Below are positions 59,610-64,000 of a DNA stretch of 64,000 nucleotides, piece after piece. The notes below the pieces were generated by a model that worked only from the letters and a program-made list of their open reading frames with translations, was not told the DNA's origin and made no database searches. The first letter of the stretch is position 1. The number at the start of each line of letters is the position of its first letter. A program made the position numbers and the translations under genes. Source of the DNA: Nocardioidaceae bacterium (lineage in GTDB: Bacteria; Actinomycetota; Actinomycetes; Propionibacteriales; Nocardioidaceae); contig JAQSWV010000008.1 in the NCBI GenBank assembly GCA_029266455.1, positions 16,929 through 80,928 on the forward strand, given 5' to 3'.

Positions 59610-60112
59610 GTACCGCCGCCACCGGTCGAGACACGGTCGTCGACCGGAGCCAGTACCTGCTTGCCGCGGCCCTGTTCGCGGTCGGGGTATACACCATCAT
59701 CGACGCCCGCGGACTGAACGTCGGCTTCGGCGACCCCGTCGGCCCCCGCGTCTTCCCCTACATCATCGGCACCGGCATGGTCATCCTGTCCGTACTGCTC
59801 GCAGTCGCGACCGCCCGAGGCGACGTGGCCGAGCCCGAGGCCGGCGAGGACATCGACCTCACCACCCCGCCCGACTGGCTCACGGTCGGGAAGCTGGTAG
59901 GCGTACTGGTGCTCAATCTCCTCCTGGTGAACCTGCTGGGCTGGGCGATCAGCGGCGCGCTGCTGTTCGCGGGCGCGGCCTGGGCCTTGGGGAGCCGCAC
60001 GCTGCTCCGTGACCTTCTCGTCGGTGTGGTCCTGTCCGTCCTCAGCTGGTACTTCTTCTACGTCGCGCTCGGTGTCCCGCTCACGCCCGGCGTCCTCGAC
60101 GGGATCCTGTGA
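59606..60112 (+). CDS. tctB: Tripartite tricarboxylate transporter small membrane subunit (TctB)
   Basis: The 168-residue protein has four hydrophobic segments ([40 protein letters not shown], and two C-terminal), the usual TctB layout, ending near the [13 protein letters not shown] motif. The GTG at 59606 overlaps the tctC stop; the final codons overlap the tctA start. Confidence 0.92.
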   Translation: MSTAATGRDTVVDRSQYLLAAALFAVGVYTIIDARGLNVGFGDPVGPRVFPYIIGTGMVILSVLLAVATARGDVAEPEAGEDIDLTTPPDWLTVGKLVGVLVLNLLLVNLLGWAISGALLFAGAAWALGSRTLLRDLLVGVVLSVLSWYFFYVALGVPLTPGVLDGIL

Positions 60113-61623
60113 TGGGCACGCTCGACCTGCTCCTTGACGGCTTCCAGAACGCTCTCACGCTCGAGAACCTGACCTATGCCGCCATCGGCGTGCTCCTCGG
60201 GACCTTCGTCGGGGTCCTCCCCGGCATCGGTCCGGCTATGGCGCTGGCCTTGCTGCTGCCCGTGACCTACGGGTTGGAACCCACCCAGGCACTGATCATG
60301 TTCGCCGGCATCTACTACGGCGGCATGTACGGCGGATCGACCACGTCCATCCTGCTCAACACCCCGGGGGAGTCCGCCTCGGTGATGACGGCCATCGAGG
60401 GCAACAAGATGGCCAAGAAGGGACGGGCCGCGCAGGCCCTGGCGACCGCAGCGATCGGGTCCTTCATCGCCGGGACGATCGGCACTCTGCTGGTCGCCTT
60501 CTTCACGCCCTCGATCGCCGATCAGGCCGTCAAGATCGGCGCCCCGTCGTATTTCGCGATCATTCTGCTGTCGCTGGTGCTGGTCACCAGCGTCCTCGGC
60601 ACGTCGCGGATCCGCGGGTTCATCGGCCTGTTCATGGGCCTGACCATCGGTCTCGTCGGCCTGGACCTGTCCACCGGGCAGGCGCGTCTCACCGGTGGCT
60701 TGCTGGAGCTCGCCGACGGCATCGACATCGTTGTCGTGGCGGTCGGCATCTTCGCGCTGGGTGAGGCCCTCTGGACCGCCGCGCACCTGCGGCGCAGGCC
60801 GTTGGAGGTGATCCCCGTCGGCCGCCCCTTCATGGGCCGCGACGACTGGAGTCGATCCTGGCGACCGTGGCTGCGCGGGACGGCACTGGGCTTCCCGTTC
60901 GGCGCTGTCCCCGCGGGTGGCGCGGAGACCCCGACCTTTCTCTCCTATCTCACCGAGCGCCGGTTGGCGAAGCCGGGCGCCGAGTTCGGCGAGGGTGCCA
61001 TCGAGGGTGTCGCCGGTCCGGAGGCCGCCAACAACGCCAGCGCAGCCGGAATGTTCGTGCCGCTGCTCGCTCTGGGCCTGCCGGTCACTGCCACCGCCTC
61101 CATCCTGCTGGCGGCCATGCAGTCCTACGGAATCATCCCCGGCCCCACGCTGATGACCGACCAGCCCGAGCTGATCTGGACGCTGCTCGCGAGCCTGCTG
61201 ATCGGCAACACCTTGCTGTTGCTCATCAATCTGCCGCTTGCGCCGCTGTGGGCGCGACTGCTCGCCATCCCCCGTCCGCAGCTGTACGCCGGCATCTTGT
61301 TCTTTGCGTCGTTGGGTGCCTACAGCGTCAACCGGGACCCCTTCGACCTCGCCCTGCTACTGCTCTTCGGGCTCGTCGGGTTCGTCATCCGGCGATTCGG
61401 CATCCCGGTCCTGCCGCTGATACTGGGTGTGATCCTGGGGCCGCTCATGGAGGTCAAGATGCGCGAGGCGCTCGACCTGTCCGGCGGCGACATCAGCGGA
61501 CTGTTCGACGAGGGGCTCGCGATCTTCATCTATGTGCTGGTGGCGCTCGCCATCGTCATCCCGATCGTCCTCGGTCGGCTGCGAAAGCGACAGGACGTAC
61601 CCGAGGAGGCGATGGTGCGATGA
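60112..61623 (+). CDS. tctA: Tripartite tricarboxylate transporter large membrane subunit (TctA)
   Basis: The 503-residue permease has the TctA motifs [42 protein letters not shown] loop and [15 protein letters not shown], and [23 protein letters not shown]. About 12 segments. A GTG at 60109 is an alternative start. It overlaps the universal-stress-protein gene by 4 bp (ATGA). Confidence 0.94.
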   Translation: MGTLDLLLDGFQNALTLENLTYAAIGVLLGTFVGVLPGIGPAMALALLLPVTYGLEPTQALIMFAGIYYGGMYGGSTTSILLNTPGESASVMTAIEGNKMAKKGRAAQALATAAIGSFIAGTIGTLLVAFFTPSIADQAVKIGAPSYFAIILLSLVLVTSVLGTSRIRGFIGLFMGLTIGLVGLDLSTGQARLTGGLLELADGIDIVVVAVGIFALGEALWTAAHLRRRPLEVIPVGRPFMGRDDWSRSWRPWLRGTALGFPFGAVPAGGAETPTFLSYLTERRLAKPGAEFGEGAIEGVAGPEAANNASAAGMFVPLLALGLPVTATASILLAAMQSYGIIPGPTLMTDQPELIWTLLASLLIGNTLLLLINLPLAPLWARLLAIPRPQLYAGILFFASLGAYSVNRDPFDLALLLLFGLVGFVIRRFGIPVLPLILGVILGPLMEVKMREALDLSGGDISGLFDEGLAIFIYVLVALAIVIPIVLGRLRKRQDVPEEAMVR

Positions 61624-62012
61624 CTGTCGTGGTCGGCTACATCCCCAACGAGTACGGCGAGGCCGCGCTCGCCGAGGGCATCGAGGAAGCCCGGCGTAGG
61701 GGCACCAGGCTGGTCGTCGTCAACGCCACCAAGGGCGACGCCCTGGTCGATCATCGCTACGTCGGCGAGCCGGGGCTCGCCGAGCTCCAGACTCGGCTGG
61801 CCACACTCGATCTGGACCATGAGGTCCGACAGACCATCGGGGCCGACATCGCTGAGGAGCTGCTGCGAGCCGTCGACGACACCGGAGCGCAGGTCCTGGT
61901 GATCGGGATCCGGCACCGGACGGCGGTCGGGAAGCTGCTCATGGGCAGTGTCGCTCAGCACGTGATGCTCGACGCCCCGTGTCCGGTGCTCGCGGTGAAG
62001 CCTGCACCGTGA
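61620..62012 (+). CDS. Universal stress protein (UspA fold)
   Basis: This 130-residue single-domain protein has [26 protein letters not shown] and the C-terminal nucleotide-binding [20 protein letters not shown] followed by [10 protein letters not shown]. It is coupled to tctA (ATGA overlap). USPs attached to transporters may bind ATP or cyclic nucleotides and regulate uptake. Confidence 0.93.
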   Translation: MTVVVGYIPNEYGEAALAEGIEEARRRGTRLVVVNATKGDALVDHRYVGEPGLAELQTRLATLDLDHEVRQTIGADIAEELLRAVDDTGAQVLVIGIRHRTAVGKLLMGSVAQHVMLDAPCPVLAVKPAP

Positions 62013-62084
62013 GGCTCGACAACGCGGCCCCGCCGGACCTCGTACTGAATGAGGCGCGACACGCGCGCCGGGTGGAGGTACCAG

Positions 62085-62990
62085 GTGGATCTCGTCCACT
62101 CCGACCGCTATCTGGGCTACCTGCTCGGTCCGGGGCATCCGACCCGGCCCGTCCGCTGCTCCAACATGCTGACGCTGGTACGCAACACCGGCATCCCCCA
62201 CCGGCTGGTCGAGCCAACCCTGGCGACCGAGGCTGACCTGCTGCTCGTCCACGATGCGGCCTACGTCGAGCAGGTGCGCTCGGGATGGCACGACGAATGG
62301 GACGGCCACCGACCACAGCTCCACGGCCTGGCGGCCCTCATCGTGGGCGGCACCGTGGACGCAGCCCGCCGCATAGCTGACGGCACCACCATCCGCGCGT
62401 TCCATGCGATGGGAGCCAAGCACCACGCCATGGCTGACACGGCCAGCGGCTTCTGCATCTACAACGACATGGCCATCGCAGCTACCGTCCTCGCCGACTC
62501 GGGAAGGAGAGTGCTGTATCTCGACTGGGACGCCCACCACGGCGACGGCGTCGAGGCCCTGCTCGCCCACCGGACCGACGTGATGACGGCCAGCATCCAC
62601 AACGGGCACATCTTTCCCGGCACCGGACACGGGCACCGACCCGAACGGGCGGCGTACAACTGGCCCCTCCCCTCCGGTGCATCCGGCAGCGAGATGCTCG
62701 CAGCTGTGGACGATGCCCTGTCGATCGGCTCCGCGTTTCGTCCCGACGTTGTCTTGCTCGCCGCCGGTGCCGACGGGCATGAGATGGATCCGCTCGGCCA
62801 ACTCGCGTACCGCTTGGAAGACTTCGTCGACGCCGCCGGGGAAGTCTCCGCCTTCTCCTGGAGGCACTGCCAGGGACGGCTGCTGGGCGGAGGCGCCGGC
62901 GGCTACCTGGCCGACGACTGGACGCCACGCGTGTGGGCCGGGGTCTTCAAGGAGTTGGCGAGCCCTCCTGTTGCGAACGGGGCGTCATGA
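62085..62990 (+). CDS. Class II histone deacetylase-like amidohydrolase
   Basis: This 301-residue enzyme belongs to the HDAC/AcuC/acetylpolyamine amidohydrolase superfamily. Active-site features are AKHHAMADTASGFCIYND (His pair), LYLDWDAHHGDGVEAL (zinc Asp and His) and AAGADGHEMDPLG (second zinc Asp). The usual Tyr near the C-terminus appears replaced by a GGGAGGYLAD region containing Tyr. The GTG at 62085 has GGAGG 6 nt upstream. It follows the tripartite transporter operon by 72 bp and may act on an imported or acetylated metabolite. Confidence 0.9.
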   Translation: MDLVHSDRYLGYLLGPGHPTRPVRCSNMLTLVRNTGIPHRLVEPTLATEADLLLVHDAAYVEQVRSGWHDEWDGHRPQLHGLAALIVGGTVDAARRIADGTTIRAFHAMGAKHHAMADTASGFCIYNDMAIAATVLADSGRRVLYLDWDAHHGDGVEALLAHRTDVMTASIHNGHIFPGTGHGHRPERAAYNWPLPSGASGSEMLAAVDDALSIGSAFRPDVVLLAAGADGHEMDPLGQLAYRLEDFVDAAGEVSAFSWRHCQGRLLGGGAGGYLADDWTPRVWAGVFKELASPPVANGAS

Positions 62991-63366
62991 ATGGTGGCTC
63001 TCGCGTGCAGTGAGCTGGGGGCCAAGCGGGCGCATGCTTGGCCGGCCTCCGGGTCACGTCCCGTGGTGGCAGTTGGGAAAGTTGACGGGCAGGTGGCCGA
63101 TGCATCGTCCACATGGCGTCGAACGTTGTCCGCTTCTGAAACTGAACTCGCCGTGCGGGGACCGTGGCGTGATGGCAGCCAGGCCCGGCTTCGGTCGCCG
63201 TTGCGCCCATCACTCACGAGCAGTTTGGTCACGCGCTGTGCCTGATCGGTACCGGTCTACTGATCGTGTCGAGAATGGCTCCAGACCTGCCGTGGACCTT
63301 CGTGACCCAGCAGCCGCCGCCGTGGGAGTGTTCGTTGCCGGCGCGATTGGTGGACGCATCTACCCG
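62991..63366. other. Intergenic stretch without a supported gene
   Basis: Several open frames exist but none has a ribosome site, family resemblance or consistent codon pattern. No repeat or promoter stands out. Confidence 0.5.
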
Positions 63367-63388
63367 TGTGACCTCTTGAGAGATCACA
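63367..63388 (-). terminator. Hairpin terminator of tRNA-Thr
   Basis: On the minus strand TGTGATCTCT and AGAGGTCACA pair (nine Watson-Crick pairs and one U-G) around CA, starting 3 nt after the tRNA 3' end. No U-run follows. Confidence 0.6.
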
Positions 63389-63391
63389 GAG

Positions 63392-63465
63392 AGCCGCCTG
63401 TGGGAATCGAACCCACGACCTACGCATTACGAGTGCGTCGCTCTGGCCGACTGAGCTAAGGCGGC
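63392..63465 (-). tRNA. tRNA-Thr (anticodon CGT)
   Basis: The 74-nt gene folds with acceptor GCCGCCT/AGGCGGC, D arm GCTC...GAGC, anticodon arm ACGCA-CTCGTAA-TGCGT (anticodon CGT, reads ACG), and T arm GTGGG-TTCGATT-CCCAC. The discriminator is T and CCA is not encoded, as is common in actinobacteria. Confidence 0.96.
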
Positions 63466-63540
63466 ACGCTACCCCATTCGCGGCAGCCGGTGAGTCTATC
63501 GGCGGCCGCCCAGAAGTCGCCCGGCGGCTGCTCAGACGAC

Positions 63541-63546
63541 TAGCGT
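63541..63546 (+). promoter_or_regulatory. -10 box TAGCGT, leaderless layout
   Basis: ACTAGCGT precedes the ATG at 63554 by 7 nt. There is no ribosome site. Confidence 0.55.
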
Positions 63547-63553
63547 CGACGGG

Positions 63554-63946
63554 ATGGCAGCAGACCCGCATGACCCTGCCCTGGTCTCGTTCTGGACCGA
63601 GCGGCACCTGTGCACTCTCACGACGCTGCGGCCCGACGGATCGCCGCACGTTGTCGCGGTCGGGGCCACGTTCGATCCCGGCAGCTTGACCGCGCGCATC
63701 ATCACGAGCGACGGCACGGTCAAGGTACGCAACGTCGGCCGGTCGGATGGGGCAGCCCGGGTGGCGATCTGTCAGGTGGACGGCCGGCGCTGGTCCACGC
63801 TGGAGGGCACAGCCCGCGTGTCACGAGATCCGGCCGACGTCGAAGAGTCAGTCCGGCGGTACGCGGAGCGCTATCGCCAGCCACGGGAGAACCCTCGACG
63901 GGTCACCATCCTGGTGGACGTGCACCGGGTGCTTGGCCACGGCTAG
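63554..63946 (+). CDS. PNPOx-fold F420-dependent oxidoreductase
   Basis: The 130-residue split-barrel protein shows HLCTLTTLRPDGSPHVVAVGATFDP, KVRNVGRSDGAARVAICQVDG and RWSTLEGTARVSRDP, the pattern of F420-dependent pyridoxamine-phosphate-oxidase-like proteins (TIGR03618 group). It shares the ACTAGCGT promoter layout with the similar gene at 29697-30125. Substrate unknown. Confidence 0.9.
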   Translation: MAADPHDPALVSFWTERHLCTLTTLRPDGSPHVVAVGATFDPGSLTARIITSDGTVKVRNVGRSDGAARVAICQVDGRRWSTLEGTARVSRDPADVEESVRRYAERYRQPRENPRRVTILVDVHRVLGHG

Positions 63947-63978
63947 CCACTGCGTCCCTCTCTTCTGACGAACGGACG

Positions 63979-64000
63979 GCCTGCACAACTCGCGGATGAC
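63979..64000 (+). repeat. Dispersed short repeat, third copy at the window edge
   Basis: TGCACAACTCGCGGATGAC resembles the element at 31243-31265 (TGCACAAGTCGCGGAT core). The element may continue past the window. Confidence 0.5.

Noticed and set aside
63392..63466. A tRNA-based attachment site for an integrated element
   Set aside because: No integrase, second tRNA 3' fragment or phage gene lies in the window next to tRNA-Thr.

Overview
The window is high-GC DNA typed by its genes as a Gram-positive actinobacterium. It carries an Lsr2 nucleoid protein, several F420-type flavin/deazaflavin enzymes, an ECF42-type sigma factor with its YCII partner, many GTG/TTG starts, frequent ATGA/GTGA stop-start overlaps, and several genes with a -10 box placed 6-7 nt before the start codon (leaderless layout). 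The genus cannot be named from sequence alone. There is no rRNA, CRISPR array, phage module or intact insertion sequence. One tRNA gene (Thr, CGT anticodon) lies near the right end.

Layout. (1) 1-15575: a two-armed catabolic locus around a divergent control region (9953-10198). The left arm encodes a branched-chain-amino-acid-type ABC importer (LivH, LivM, binding protein, LivG, LivF), a Gfo/Idh dehydrogenase, a sugar-isomerase TIM barrel, a PEP-hydrolase-like TIM barrel, a UPF0261 (Tm-1-like) protein and the start of a cupin. The right arm encodes an FAD-linked oxidase, a second epimerase-type TIM barrel, a second UPF0261 protein, a creatininase-family hydrolase and a GntR/FCD regulator. The set reads as uptake, oxidation, isomerisation and hydrolysis of a polar (perhaps cyclitol- or keto-sugar-like) compound; the substrate is unknown. 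(2) 15576-31444: mixed single genes: Lsr2, MmcQ/YjbR, acetolactate decarboxylase, a secreted beta-propeller, a methyltransferase, GNAT, DHFR-family and MFS proteins, YCII plus ECF42, a GGDEF enzyme, an M4 protease with its emfourin inhibitor, F420-type enzymes, and a small duplicated/repeat-rich patch. (3) 31445-38375: a second catabolic locus, with an amidohydrolase divergent from a six-gene operon: CoA transferase, citryl-CoA lyase-like enzyme, LigB-like and LigA-like ring-cleavage subunits, quinone-oxidoreductase-type enzyme and MetE-like protein. (4) 38403-44393: a MoaD-like protein coupled to a BNR beta-propeller, a frameshifted MFS exporter, a sulfite-oxidase-fold molybdoenzyme, DUF2237 and a frameshifted zinc-type dehydrogenase. 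(5) 44725-48227: a four-gene ABC operon. (6) 48179-56749: membrane and ion/stress functions (antiporter, DUF421, MMPL, CDF, small membrane proteins) and an SDR. (7) 56971-62990: an AGCS symporter, a complete tripartite tricarboxylate transporter (TctC-TctB-TctA) coupled to a universal stress protein, and a histone-deacetylase-family amidohydrolase. (8) 63392-64000: tRNA-Thr and a small PNPOx-type flavoprotein.

Points most worth attention: the split Tm-1 gene pair inside an uncharacterised catabolic locus; a LigB-like subunit with Gly where the third iron ligand (Glu) should be; the MoaD/beta-propeller couple; a 31-bp intergenic element found twice 21.6 kb apart; the repeated ACTAGCGT leaderless promoter; and five single-base homopolymer contractions confined to two genes between about 40.3 and 43.9 kb.
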